A stretch of DNA of 64,000 nucleotides, taken from NCBI GenBank assembly GCA_947301965.1, contig CAMYUM010000002.1, positions 48,293-112,292 on the forward strand, in the 5' to 3' direction. Shown piece by piece: positions 28,291 through 37,225 of this stretch. A program made the translations under genes and the position numbers. This DNA comes from an uncultured Azospirillum sp. (GTDB lineage: Bacteria > Pseudomonadota > Alphaproteobacteria > RF32 > CAG-239). A model generated the notes under the pieces. The model worked only from the letters and a program-made list of their open reading frames with translations. It had not been told where the DNA came from and did not search any database. Position 1 is the first letter of the stretch, and each line of letters opens with the position of its first letter.

Positions 28291-29403
28291 ATGCAAAAAG
28301 ATCCCAGAATTGAAAAATTGGTACACAAGGTATTGACGGAGTCAATCCGATTACAACCAAACGAGAAAATTTATCTCGAATTTGAAGGCGAACAAACCCT
28401 GCCGGTTATGGAAGAGTTTATCCGTCAGACTATTCAGCTCGGCGGCGTGCCGTTCTACTTCTTTAATGATACAGCCCATCATATTGCTTTGTCGCAAGGC
28501 TGTTCTGAAAAGCAGATGTTTGCTTTAGGCAAGATTCATGCTGAAATCATGGAACAAATGGATGCGTATGTGGTAGTCAGGGGGTATACTAACCCTTATG
28601 ATAAGACTGTATTGACGGCGGAGGAACAAGGCCTTTTTAACCGTGGTTTTATGGGGCCGGTGCATTATGATGTTCGTATCAAAAAGCGCTGGATGGTTAT
28701 GCGTTGGCCGACGAATGTTGCTGCCGCTTTGGCGAAGATGAACACTGCAGAATTTGAGGATTTTTATTTCAATGCATGCCTGTTTGACTATCGCCAATTT
28801 GAACAAGCTGCTCACCCGCTGGCTGATTTGTTGTCAAAGACGAATCGTGTCAGTATTTGTGGTTCCGGCACCGATTTGGAGTTTTCCATCAAGGGAATTC
28901 CGCCGACTATCAGCTATGGGGTGCGAAATCTTCCGGATGGCGAGGTTTTTACTGCTCCGGTCAAAGATAGCATTTATGGTGAAATCATATTCAATACTGA
29001 GACGGTTATCAGAGGAGAACCTTTCTCTGATATAAAGCTCAAATTTGAAAAAGGAAAGGTGGTTGATGCCAGTTGTTCTGCCGGCAGTAATGAAAAGCTG
29101 CACAGCATCATTAATATTGATGCAGGATCATGCTATATCGGTGAATTTGCCTTTGGACTCAATCCGTACATCACTCATACCACGGGTGAGGGGCTGTATG
29201 ACGAGAAAATTATCGGCTCAATCCACATGGCGTTGGGTAACAGCATTCCGTCTTCATGTAATGGTAACCATTCCGCAATACACGAGGATCTGGTGAGAAT
29301 TATGAGACCAGAGTACGGTGGCGGAGAGATACGTTTTGATGGTGAGTTGGTGTACAAAGACGGTCAATTTGTGCTTGAAGAGTTGGCCGGACTTAATCGG
29401 TAG
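28291..29403 (+). CDS. M29-family aminopeptidase
   Basis: VRGYTNPYD, RWMVMRWPT, SGTDLEFSIKG, NLPDGEVFTAPVKDSIYGEIIFN, AFGLNPYI, GEGLYDEKIIGSIHMALGNSIPSSCNGNHSAIHEDLV. Confidence 0.88.
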   Translation: MQKDPRIEKLVHKVLTESIRLQPNEKIYLEFEGEQTLPVMEEFIRQTIQLGGVPFYFFNDTAHHIALSQGCSEKQMFALGKIHAEIMEQMDAYVVVRGYTNPYDKTVLTAEEQGLFNRGFMGPVHYDVRIKKRWMVMRWPTNVAAALAKMNTAEFEDFYFNACLFDYRQFEQAAHPLADLLSKTNRVSICGSGTDLEFSIKGIPPTISYGVRNLPDGEVFTAPVKDSIYGEIIFNTETVIRGEPFSDIKLKFEKGKVVDASCSAGSNEKLHSIINIDAGSCYIGEFAFGLNPYITHTTGEGLYDEKIIGSIHMALGNSIPSSCNGNHSAIHEDLVRIMRPEYGGGEIRFDGELVYKDGQFVLEELAGLNR

Positions 29404-29420
29404 TATCTGTGTTTCGCAAA

Positions 29421-29456
29421 AAAATCTTGTCGGTTGAATACCGACAAGATTTTTTG
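29421..29456 (+). terminator. Intrinsic terminator
   Basis: aaaatcttgtcggttgaataccgacaagatttttt. Confidence 0.85.
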
Positions 29457-29488
29457 TTTTAAACCGTTTTGATGGATCGGAGTTATTA

Positions 29489-29522
29489 TAAGGGTTTACT
29501 TTTTAGACAAAATGAGGTATAA
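29489..29522 (+). repeat. 34-bp direct repeat copy 2, contains the promoter of 29565
   Basis: Identical to 28210-28243. Confidence 0.9.
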
Positions 29523-29564
29523 TGTGCGCGTTGAATGTATTATTAATCTATAATTCCAAATCTT

Positions 29565-30329
29565 ATGCGAAAAAAATTCTTTTTAGGCATTTTGCTGATG
29601 ATTTCAGCTGTGTTTGTTCTTAGTGCTTGTGAGCCGGACAATGACCCGTGGGAAGACGACTATCGTTACGAACTGCATCGGGGTGATCAGGGACACAACC
29701 GCGGGGATAATAACAACGGTGGCAACAACGGCGGTAACAATAACGGTGGCAATACCGGTAATAACAACGGTGGCAACAACGGTAACAATAACGGTGGCAA
29801 CACCGGCGGCAATAATGGCGGCATTAACAATCCGACTACTTACAAAATCACCCACATTTGGGAGTGTGTAATCAGAAGGTCAATTATGTTCCCATTCCCC
29901 GCGTATGTTATGCGTTGCGACAACGGAAAGTACTACTATTTGCTGCGCTATCGTTATCCGAACGAACTCCATGTCGGCGATGAGATTTATTTTACGGTCT
30001 CACCGTTCTGTGAAAGCGAGATTGAGGAAATTAACGGCCATGACTATCACGGCGGAGAGGGAGCGAATGAAAACGAGTATCCCGATTTAGGAAGTAAGCT
30101 CGTAGCCAGTGACCCGATTGAAGCCGAGGTCTACGGAACGTTCCCGTTCAAGATGTGTACCCGCTTGCCGATTACGCCGTCGTCTTATTGGTGTATTGTT
30201 ACGACCGGACAAAAGTTGTTGTTTGTTACTCCTAACAACATTGACTTTACTCCTGTTCCCGGTGACAGGTTCGTTTACAGCGTTTATACGCTGTTTCCGA
30301 ACAGTATCCTTAAGGCGAAGAAGCTCTGA
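29565..30329 (+). CDS. Putative lipoprotein with Asn/Gly low-complexity linker
   Basis: Lipobox-like FVLSACEPDND; (NNGGNNGGN)n tract; no SD (caaatcttATG). Confidence 0.75.
   Translation: MRKKFFLGILLMISAVFVLSACEPDNDPWEDDYRYELHRGDQGHNRGDNNNGGNNGGNNNGGNTGNNNGGNNGNNNGGNTGGNNGGINNPTTYKITHIWECVIRRSIMFPFPAYVMRCDNGKYYYLLRYRYPNELHVGDEIYFTVSPFCESEIEEINGHDYHGGEGANENEYPDLGSKLVASDPIEAEVYGTFPFKMCTRLPITPSSYWCIVTTGQKLLFVTPNNIDFTPVPGDRFVYSVYTLFPNSILKAKKL
29701..29833 (+). repeat. Imperfect AAYAAYGGYGGY coding tandem repeat (Asn/Gly tract)
   Basis: gataataacaacggtggcaacaacggcggtaacaataacggtggc... Confidence 0.9.
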
Positions 30330-30349
30330 ACTCGCAAACAAAAGAAAAA

Positions 30350-30383
30350 AAAAGACCTCTGCTGATGCAGGGGTCTTTTTTTA
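30350..30383 (+). terminator. Intrinsic terminator
   Basis: aaaaagacctctgctgatgcaggggtcttttttt. Confidence 0.85.
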
Positions 30384-30441
30384 TTCCGATTGACTTAAAT
30401 TTTTGTGACTGCTAAAATCGGGGAAATTAAGGAGTTTGACT

Positions 30442-31104
30442 ATGCAGGAAAACGGATATTTAAAAGTTTGGGGAGCCAACAACTCAATAACCGTGATTGA
30501 GGATGGCGTGGAACATGCACTTGGACCTGAGGGGATTCCGGGATTGTCTATCAATATTAACGGCAACAATAACAGCGTGGTGATTGAGCTGCCGTTGCGG
30601 TTTGAGGAGTGTAAATTAGCTCTTGTCGGCGATAATAATTCATTTTCAATCAGGTCATCAAATAAAAGCAGAATGTTGAAGGTGTTCTTTTATATTGCGG
30701 ACGGATGTGCAATTGAAATCGGTAAAAATTGCTATATTAATAATAACGCGGTGTTTATTGCCAAAGAAAAAGCGGGAACAAAAATTTCTATCGGAAATAA
30801 TTGTGTGATTGCTACCGATTGTTTGGTGAGATGCGGTGACGGACATACGATGGTGAATGAATATAACGGGGAACCGCTGAATGAACCGGATGATATTGTG
30901 ATTGAAAACCATGTGTGGGTAGGGGCAAGATGCATTTTGTTGAAAAAGGCGTATATTGCCGAAAATTCTGTTGTCGGTGCAATGTCATTGGTGAATAAGC
31001 GTTTTGATATTCCAAATGTTCTGATCGGCGGAGTGCCGGCAAAGATTATAAAGAGCGGTATAAATTGGGATCTGGCCGATTATAAGACTTATATGGACGA
31101 GTAA
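30442..31104 (+). CDS. Left-handed beta-helix (hexapeptide repeat) acyltransferase
   Basis: ISIGNNCVIATDCLVRCGDGHTM; IVIENHVWVGARCILLKKAYIAENSVVGAMSLVNKRFDIPNVLIGGVPAKIIK; start after AAGGAGTTTGACT. Confidence 0.88.
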   Translation: MQENGYLKVWGANNSITVIEDGVEHALGPEGIPGLSININGNNNSVVIELPLRFEECKLALVGDNNSFSIRSSNKSRMLKVFFYIADGCAIEIGKNCYINNNAVFIAKEKAGTKISIGNNCVIATDCLVRCGDGHTMVNEYNGEPLNEPDDIVIENHVWVGARCILLKKAYIAENSVVGAMSLVNKRFDIPNVLIGGVPAKIIKSGINWDLADYKTYMDE

Positions 31105-31199
31105 TTCCCGGGAGTATTCGGGGCCGAAGATTAAGACTTGTAAAATATTTTTTTTTGCATTACCTTTTAAAAAGTTTTTTTGTTAAAAGGGGGATAAAA

Positions 31200-32678
31200 A
31201 TGCGTTTTGCTTCATTATTGATGATGGGTGTCCTGAGCTTTAGTTCTGCTGCTATGGCCGCAGAAAAAGTAGTCGGAGACAATGATAAACTTTCTTTAGA
31301 TATAAGTGTATATAACCGCAGTTTAGCCTTGGTTAAAGATGTACGTAAAGTGTCTTTGATAAGCGGTGAAAACGATATTGCATTTGAGGGAGTTGCGGCA
31401 AATATTAAGCCGGAGACGGCAATTTTGTTCGGCGAAGGTTTGAAAGTTTTGGAGCAGAACTATGATTACGATTTGCTCAATGCAGAGAATCTGGCCGCTA
31501 AATCAGTGGGTGAAACCGTAAAGACGGTGATTGTTAATCCGGAAAACGGGGAAAACGTTTTTGATACAGCAGAGATTTTAAGTGCCGGTTACGGTCGTCC
31601 GGTGTTGAAATTTAAATATGGAGTTGATGCAGATTTTCCGGGTAGATTGGTGTTTGAAAAAATCCCTGCTGGTTTGCGTAATAAACCGACTTTGGTGGCT
31701 AAGGTAATCAGCGATAAAGCCGCAACCAAAGATATTTCATTGGCATATCTGACCAACGGTATCAGCTGGAAAACTAACTATGTAGTAAATGTGGTCGATG
31801 AAAGCAAATTAAATATGACCGGCTGGGTTACAATAAATAACGAATCGGGAATTGATTATAATAATGCCAAAGTTCAGTTGATTGCCGGTGATGTTAATGA
31901 GGTTCGCGAGGTGATGAGAGGTCGTCCGATGATGTTGCAATCTAAATCGTTTAACGCTGTGGTAAATGATGAGGCTTTAGCGGACGGTGCTTCTGAGGAA
32001 GAATTGGGCGGATATCATTTGTATAATTTGCCGAACAAAACGACAATCAAAGACAAACAGACCAAACAAATCAGTTTGATTGAGAAAAACGGGGTTAAAT
32101 ATAAAAAAGAAGCCAAAATCAGTTCGCAGTTATATTTTAACCCGGGATCAAGAGCAAAGTTTGAGCAGGTTCATCCCGATATGTATTATATAATCAATAA
32201 CAAAGAAGAAGATAATCTCGGTTTTCAGTTGCCGGCCGGTATAATTCGTTTTTATGAAAAAGACGAAGGCGGCAATTTGCAGTTTATCGGTGAAAATTCA
32301 ATCAATCACGTAGCAAAAGATGAAACAATGCGGTTGCGTTTGGGTAATTTTGTAAACATCTTTGCTACCGGAAAAATCAATAATATTGAAAAAGTTTCAG
32401 AAACAGGTCCGGTACAGGACGGAACTCGTTGCAAAAAAACGGAAAAGAAATATTTGTATAAAGCAGAAGTCAGTATAACCAACTCGGGCAAAAATGCTCA
32501 GGAAGTTGTGTATACACAGAATATGCCAAGTGGTGGATTGATTACGACTTTTGCTCCTCATAAAGGAACTCAACAGCAATTCGGTGTTTATGAGTGGCGT
32601 GTCAATGTTCCGGCGGGCGGAACCGAAGTGATTACATTTTCGGTTACGGCACCGCATGTTGATAGAGTTTGCGATTAA
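31200..32678 (+). CDS. DUF4139-like secreted protein
   Basis: Signal peptide MRFASLLMMGVLSFSSAAMA; LSLDISVYNRSLALVKDVRKVSL; LAYLTNGISWKTNYVVNV. Confidence 0.75.
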   Translation: MRFASLLMMGVLSFSSAAMAAEKVVGDNDKLSLDISVYNRSLALVKDVRKVSLISGENDIAFEGVAANIKPETAILFGEGLKVLEQNYDYDLLNAENLAAKSVGETVKTVIVNPENGENVFDTAEILSAGYGRPVLKFKYGVDADFPGRLVFEKIPAGLRNKPTLVAKVISDKAATKDISLAYLTNGISWKTNYVVNVVDESKLNMTGWVTINNESGIDYNNAKVQLIAGDVNEVREVMRGRPMMLQSKSFNAVVNDEALADGASEEELGGYHLYNLPNKTTIKDKQTKQISLIEKNGVKYKKEAKISSQLYFNPGSRAKFEQVHPDMYYIINNKEEDNLGFQLPAGIIRFYEKDEGGNLQFIGENSINHVAKDETMRLRLGNFVNIFATGKINNIEKVSETGPVQDGTRCKKTEKKYLYKAEVSITNSGKNAQEVVYTQNMPSGGLITTFAPHKGTQQQFGVYEWRVNVPAGGTEVITFSVTAPHVDRVCD

Positions 32679-32685
32679 TCAAATT

Positions 32686-32719
32686 AAAAAGACCGCAATA
32701 AAATGCGGTCTTTTTTTTT
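32686..32719 (+). terminator. Intrinsic terminator
   Basis: aaaaagaccgcaataaaatgcggtcttttttttt. Confidence 0.88.
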
Positions 32720-33776
32720 ATAGTTGTTTATTCAAAATCTGTTTGGCAAATTCAATATCAAAGCTGTTGCCGGCACGTTCTTGTCGGGTGCAGGGGCCGT
32801 CGATGATTTTGTCATTGATAATACAATAGTCGGGCCAAATACCGATATTTTGAATTTTGTCTCCGGAAGGAGTAAAAAATTCTCCGGTAGTGAGTGCAAG
32901 TTTGCCACCGTTATCAAAAGCAAAAATATCTTGGATGGTGCCTTTGCCGAAAGTTTGAGTACCAATCAATGAGGCTTGAACCTGGTCGTGTAAGGCGGCA
33001 GCTAAGGCTTCGGCAGAAGAGGCGGTGTTTTGGTCAATCAGGACAGCCAGCGGAAGATTGAACACTTCATCTTGTTTGGCAACGTAGTATTTGATTGAAT
33101 CGCTTTCTTTGCCTTTAGTGGCAACAATTATGCCGTCATCGATAAAGAGTTTGGCAATATCTATGGCAATATTGAGCTGTCCTCCTTTGTTGCCGCGAAG
33201 GTCAAGGATAACAGCTTTGACAGCAGGGTATCGCATAATTGAATTTTTGATATATATAGGGGTGTTAGTGTCAAACGACGGAATTTGAATATAAAGGAAT
33301 TCACCGTCCATTTGGGCGCTGATTTTAGCATCTTCAATATCTTCTTCAACCTCATCACTAAAACGATATTTTGAGTGATCGGCAAGTGATGCTACGGCGT
33401 GATAGAGGACGTTTTCAGTCATAAAAATTTCATTTTTGCGTGCGGCGGGAGAAATCTTTGCGGCTTTATCAATAACATTGGCGGTAATCTCAGCCCATGA
33501 TTTGACATTGTTTATTTTGCGGGGCTTGTGCCAAACACCGGCAATTTGACGATGGTGATACAAATAAACATTATCATTTCCGTCAGAAAAAACAAGGTTG
33601 GGGTCAGTGGCAGAAACGCTTTTTAGCCCGGCAACGGCTAGTTCTCCAACCTCAACAGGTGTTAGATGTTTATTGACTATGGTATCATAAACGGTTGCAA
33701 TAAAAGCTTTGTCATCTGCGCGTGCAGGGTGCGACAATGCAAGAGTAAAAAACAACAGTAAAAATTTTTTAATCAT
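32718..33776 (-). CDS. S41-family (C-terminal processing) peptidase
   Basis: Signal peptide; VKAVILDLRGNKGGQLNIAIDIAKLFI; VLIDQNTASSAEALAAALHDQVQASLIGTQTFGKGTIQ. Confidence 0.9.
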   Translation of the reverse strand: MIKKFLLLFFTLALSHPARADDKAFIATVYDTIVNKHLTPVEVGELAVAGLKSVSATDPNLVFSDGNDNVYLYHHRQIAGVWHKPRKINNVKSWAEITANVIDKAAKISPAARKNEIFMTENVLYHAVASLADHSKYRFSDEVEEDIEDAKISAQMDGEFLYIQIPSFDTNTPIYIKNSIMRYPAVKAVILDLRGNKGGQLNIAIDIAKLFIDDGIIVATKGKESDSIKYYVAKQDEVFNLPLAVLIDQNTASSAEALAAALHDQVQASLIGTQTFGKGTIQDIFAFDNGGKLALTTGEFFTPSGDKIQNIGIWPDYCIINDKIIDGPCTRQERAGNSFDIEFAKQILNKQL

Positions 33777-34567
33777 AATGAAAACTCCACAATGAGAGGG
33801 GTATGATCAGAAGGCTTGTCGGTATATCTCGGAGCTTTGTCTACATAGCATTTAGCGAGTTTATCAACCGCAGGAGCTGAAGTAAAAAAGTAATCAATAC
33901 GCATTCCGTGATCAGCATTCAGTGATTTTCCGGCATAATCCCAAAAGGTATAACCGATATCATCAGGGTGCATGATTCTGAAAGCATCATAAAACCCCAA
34001 AAATGACATTTGATTCAGGCGTTGCCTTACTTCAATGCGAAACAGAGCATTGTTAGCATAGTCTTTGGGATCATAAACATCTTTGTCAGTCATAATTACG
34101 TTAAAATCGCCGCCGATAATAACCGGTTGGGGGAGAGAGGAAAGTTCTTTGAGGTGAGATATGAACGCATCCATCCATTGTAGTTTATATTCAAATTTTG
34201 AATGGTCGGAGGTGTTGTTGTAAGGCGGATTGCCGTTGGGAAGATAAACCGAGGCAATGCGAAAGGGGGTGTTTTTGATGACGATGTCAGCCTCAAGATA
34301 ACGAGCCTGTTTGTCAGCAAAGGAGGGGAGATTTTCGCAGATTATTTTTATTTTTTCGCGACTCAAAATTGCAACACCGTTATAACTTTTTTGTCCGAGA
34401 ATCGAGGCATTGTATCCACAGGATTGTATTTCAAAAAACGGGAATGAATTAAAATCAGACTTTATTTCCTGCAAAAGCACAATGTCGGGACTCTCGGCTT
34501 TGAGCCATGTACACAGGTTTTCGATGCGAGCGTTTATGGAATTTACATTATATGTTGCAATTTTCAT
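33773..34567 (-). CDS. xthA: Exodeoxyribonuclease III
   Basis: MKIATYNVNSINARIENLCTWLKAESPDIVLLQEIKSD; IIGGDFNVIMTDKDVYDPKDY; HGMRIDYFFTS. Confidence 0.95.
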   Translation of the reverse strand: MKIATYNVNSINARIENLCTWLKAESPDIVLLQEIKSDFNSFPFFEIQSCGYNASILGQKSYNGVAILSREKIKIICENLPSFADKQARYLEADIVIKNTPFRIASVYLPNGNPPYNNTSDHSKFEYKLQWMDAFISHLKELSSLPQPVIIGGDFNVIMTDKDVYDPKDYANNALFRIEVRQRLNQMSFLGFYDAFRIMHPDDIGYTFWDYAGKSLNADHGMRIDYFFTSAPAVDKLAKCYVDKAPRYTDKPSDHTPLIVEFSL

Positions 34568-34649
34568 AAATTTATCCCTTTACTATTTTATCTTTTGTAA
34601 TGTATATTACTTTTAGTTTTGTGAAAAGCAAAAATTTAGGAGACAGTTA

Positions 34650-35558
34650 ATGCTTGATAATTTTCCAGATGAATTCCGTCGTGATGATGAAAAAGTTTTG
34701 AATGAATTTCGTCAGAAACAGGTTAATTTTGACTTGGAACAGCGTAAAAATGACATTAATAATTCACGCAGTCTTTTTATAGGCGCATTAGCGGGATTGC
34801 TGATGGCGGGGATCGTGGGTTGGTTTGTTCTGGCACCGCGTTATCAGAACAACAATTCTGAAAATATACCGGTTATTGCCCGTCCGCAAACCCCGGTAAA
34901 AATCCAACCGGTCGATCCGGGTGATGTGGAGCTGGCATCTCAAGAACGTACCGTCTATGATATAATTGAAAAACGTCCTGCCGCGGAAGAAAAAGATAAT
35001 GTTGTAACTTCAGCGGAAGAGCCGAATGCACAGGGAATCGAACAATTGGTTGAAAAAACAACCGAGGAGATTAAAACAGCCCCGGTTGCTGCCGTCGAAT
35101 CTTTAACCGCAGATAATAGTGTAAATGTGACCGAACCAGCTAAGACAGTCGCTCCGTCAACAGAGCCTGAGGTAGCTGCCGCGGTTGAATCGGCTAAAGT
35201 TGAAGAGGAAGTCAAGCCGGTAGTTGCTGAAACAAAGAAAGTTGAGCAGGAAGTTAAAGCCGTGGAAGAAAAGGTTGTGGCGGCAAAAGCATCGGCAAAT
35301 GAAATAAAAGCCGGTAATTGGCAGGTGCAGTTGATGTCGTCGCCTAACAAAGCAGCCGTTGAAAAATCATGGTTAACCATGCAGAAAAAATATGCTTTGT
35401 TGGATAATCTTCCTCATGAAATTGAAAGCGCAGATTTGGGAGCAAAAGGTATTTTCTATCGATTAAAAGTAGGTAGTTTTGCCAATAAGGGTGATGCTGA
35501 TGCCCTTTGTTTGCAACTGAAGAAAGCCGGAGGAAATTGTTTTACGGCAAAAAAATAA
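34650..35558 (+). CDS. SPOR-domain membrane protein
   Basis: Single TM, Ala/Glu/Val-rich linker, C-terminal WQVQLMSSPNKAAVEKSWLTMQKKY...GIFYRLKVGSFANKGDADALCLQLKKAGGNCFTAKK. Confidence 0.85.
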   Translation: MLDNFPDEFRRDDEKVLNEFRQKQVNFDLEQRKNDINNSRSLFIGALAGLLMAGIVGWFVLAPRYQNNNSENIPVIARPQTPVKIQPVDPGDVELASQERTVYDIIEKRPAAEEKDNVVTSAEEPNAQGIEQLVEKTTEEIKTAPVAAVESLTADNSVNVTEPAKTVAPSTEPEVAAAVESAKVEEEVKPVVAETKKVEQEVKAVEEKVVAAKASANEIKAGNWQVQLMSSPNKAAVEKSWLTMQKKYALLDNLPHEIESADLGAKGIFYRLKVGSFANKGDADALCLQLKKAGGNCFTAKK

Positions 35559-36206
35559 ATGTTGGTAGATGCTCTTATAACTTTTATTCCGATATTTATT
35601 TCGGTGGTGTTGCATGAAGTAGCACACGGGTATGCGGCCTTGAGTTTTGGTGATGATACGGCCAAGCGTTGCGGGCGGTTATCGTTAAATCCGATTGATC
35701 ATGTTGATTTTTGGGGTACAATTGTATTACCGCTGGTTCTGTGGTTTGGAAATGCACCTTTTTTGTTTGGCTGGGCAAAGCCGGTGCCGGTCGATTTTAG
35801 GAAATTGCGTTGCAAAAAATTAGGAACTTTTACGGTAGCAACTGCCGGTGTGGCAGTTAATGCAGTGTTGGCGATGCTGGCAATAATAATCATGAAAAAT
35901 GTTAAGGTTGACGCTTACAGCGAGATTTTTTTGAGCAATCTGTTGGCGATTAATCTGGCGTTGATTTTTTTGAATATATTGCCTTTTCCACCGTTAGACG
36001 GGTCAAAAATGTTTTTCGGGTGGATTGATGCCGGATGGGCAAGGCGCTATGTTTCGGCAGAAAGAGAAGGATTGATGGTGTTGGTGTTTCTAATTGCCGT
36101 TGTACCATTGGTCGGAGGGATTTTAGGTATTGGCGGAGTTGAGGCGTTCAATCCGTTGGATTGGTATATGAGAGCAATGTTTAATTTTGTATTGGAGTTG
36201 GTATGA
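35559..36206 (+). CDS. Site-2 protease-like (M50) membrane metalloprotease
   Basis: ISVVLHEVAHGYAALSFGDDTAKRCGRLSLNPIDHVD; NILPFPPLDGSKM. Confidence 0.92.
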   Translation: MLVDALITFIPIFISVVLHEVAHGYAALSFGDDTAKRCGRLSLNPIDHVDFWGTIVLPLVLWFGNAPFLFGWAKPVPVDFRKLRCKKLGTFTVATAGVAVNAVLAMLAIIIMKNVKVDAYSEIFLSNLLAINLALIFLNILPFPPLDGSKMFFGWIDAGWARRYVSAEREGLMVLVFLIAVVPLVGGILGIGGVEAFNPLDWYMRAMFNFVLELV

Positions 36207-37225
36207 CAACAGCAATATTGGCCTCGGTTGCCGGAACAAGTTTGAGTGATGAAGAAAAGTCGGTATTGGAAAAATTACAACCGGCAGGGGTTTCGTTATT
36301 CAGCAGAAATGTTTCAGATAAAAACCAGCTTAAGCTATTGGTTTCTTCAATAAAGGAAATTATCGGGGACGATGCCGTCATTGCCATTGATCAGGAAGGC
36401 GGACGTGTACGCAGACTGGCAGAACCTAATTGGCGGGGGTATGCATCGCAATATGTGTTGGGGCAGTTAGCAACTAGGGTTACAAAAATGCATGCCGCTC
36501 TTATTGCCGAAGATATGCATGAGATGGGGATTAATCTCAATTATTCGCCGGTTTTGGATATTGCGTATAGGCAAACACACGAGGTGTTAAAATCACGCTG
36601 TTTTTATAAAAATCAGGCAGAATACGGCAAAGTGATGGCAGAAACATATATTAAAAACGGTATTTGCCCATGTATGAAACATATGCCCGGACATGGTCGC
36701 GTAAAAACGGATCCGCATTTGGGGTTGCCGATTATTGAAGGTGATGACAAAGCTTTGGAAAAAGATTTATCCCCGTTCAGGGAAAATAATAATTTGCCGG
36801 CGGGAATGACAGCGCATATTGTGTTGCCACAAGTCGACAATGTTCCGGTAACCATGAGTGCAAAAGCCATAAAGGAGATTATTCGTAAGCGAATAGGTTT
36901 TGATGGTTTGCTGATTACCGATGCAATAGAGATGAAAGCACTTTCGGGTTCGGTCGGAGAAAAAGCAAGAGCTGCACTCTCAGCCGGATGTGATTTGATT
37001 TGTTATTGCGGCGGCAACATCAATGATTTGCGTGACTTGGAAGCTCAGAAACTTTATATCGGTAATTTGACGGAAGAACGATTGGAAAAAGTTAAAGACA
37101 TAATTAAAGGCAAGCAGGTTGATAAACCTGATTATAAAGAATATTTGTCTGAAATCGGTAAGGTTCCGGCATATGTGGAAACATATGATGCCACCGAAGT
37201 ATTAAATCGGATGCAGAGAGTCTGA
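36203..37225 (+). CDS. nagZ: Beta-N-acetylhexosaminidase (GH3)
   Basis: GVSLFSRNV; IAIDQEGGRVRRL; CMKHMPGHGRVKTDPHLGLP; GFDGLLITDAIEMKALSG. Confidence 0.94.
   Translation: MTTAILASVAGTSLSDEEKSVLEKLQPAGVSLFSRNVSDKNQLKLLVSSIKEIIGDDAVIAIDQEGGRVRRLAEPNWRGYASQYVLGQLATRVTKMHAALIAEDMHEMGINLNYSPVLDIAYRQTHEVLKSRCFYKNQAEYGKVMAETYIKNGICPCMKHMPGHGRVKTDPHLGLPIIEGDDKALEKDLSPFRENNNLPAGMTAHIVLPQVDNVPVTMSAKAIKEIIRKRIGFDGLLITDAIEMKALSGSVGEKARAALSAGCDLICYCGGNINDLRDLEAQKLYIGNLTEERLEKVKDIIKGKQVDKPDYKEYLSEIGKVPAYVETYDATEVLNRMQRV

Noticed and set aside
29604-29871. Overlapping Val/Thr/Ile-rich ORFs on both strands
   Set aside because: Alternate-frame readings of the Asn/Gly repeat tract
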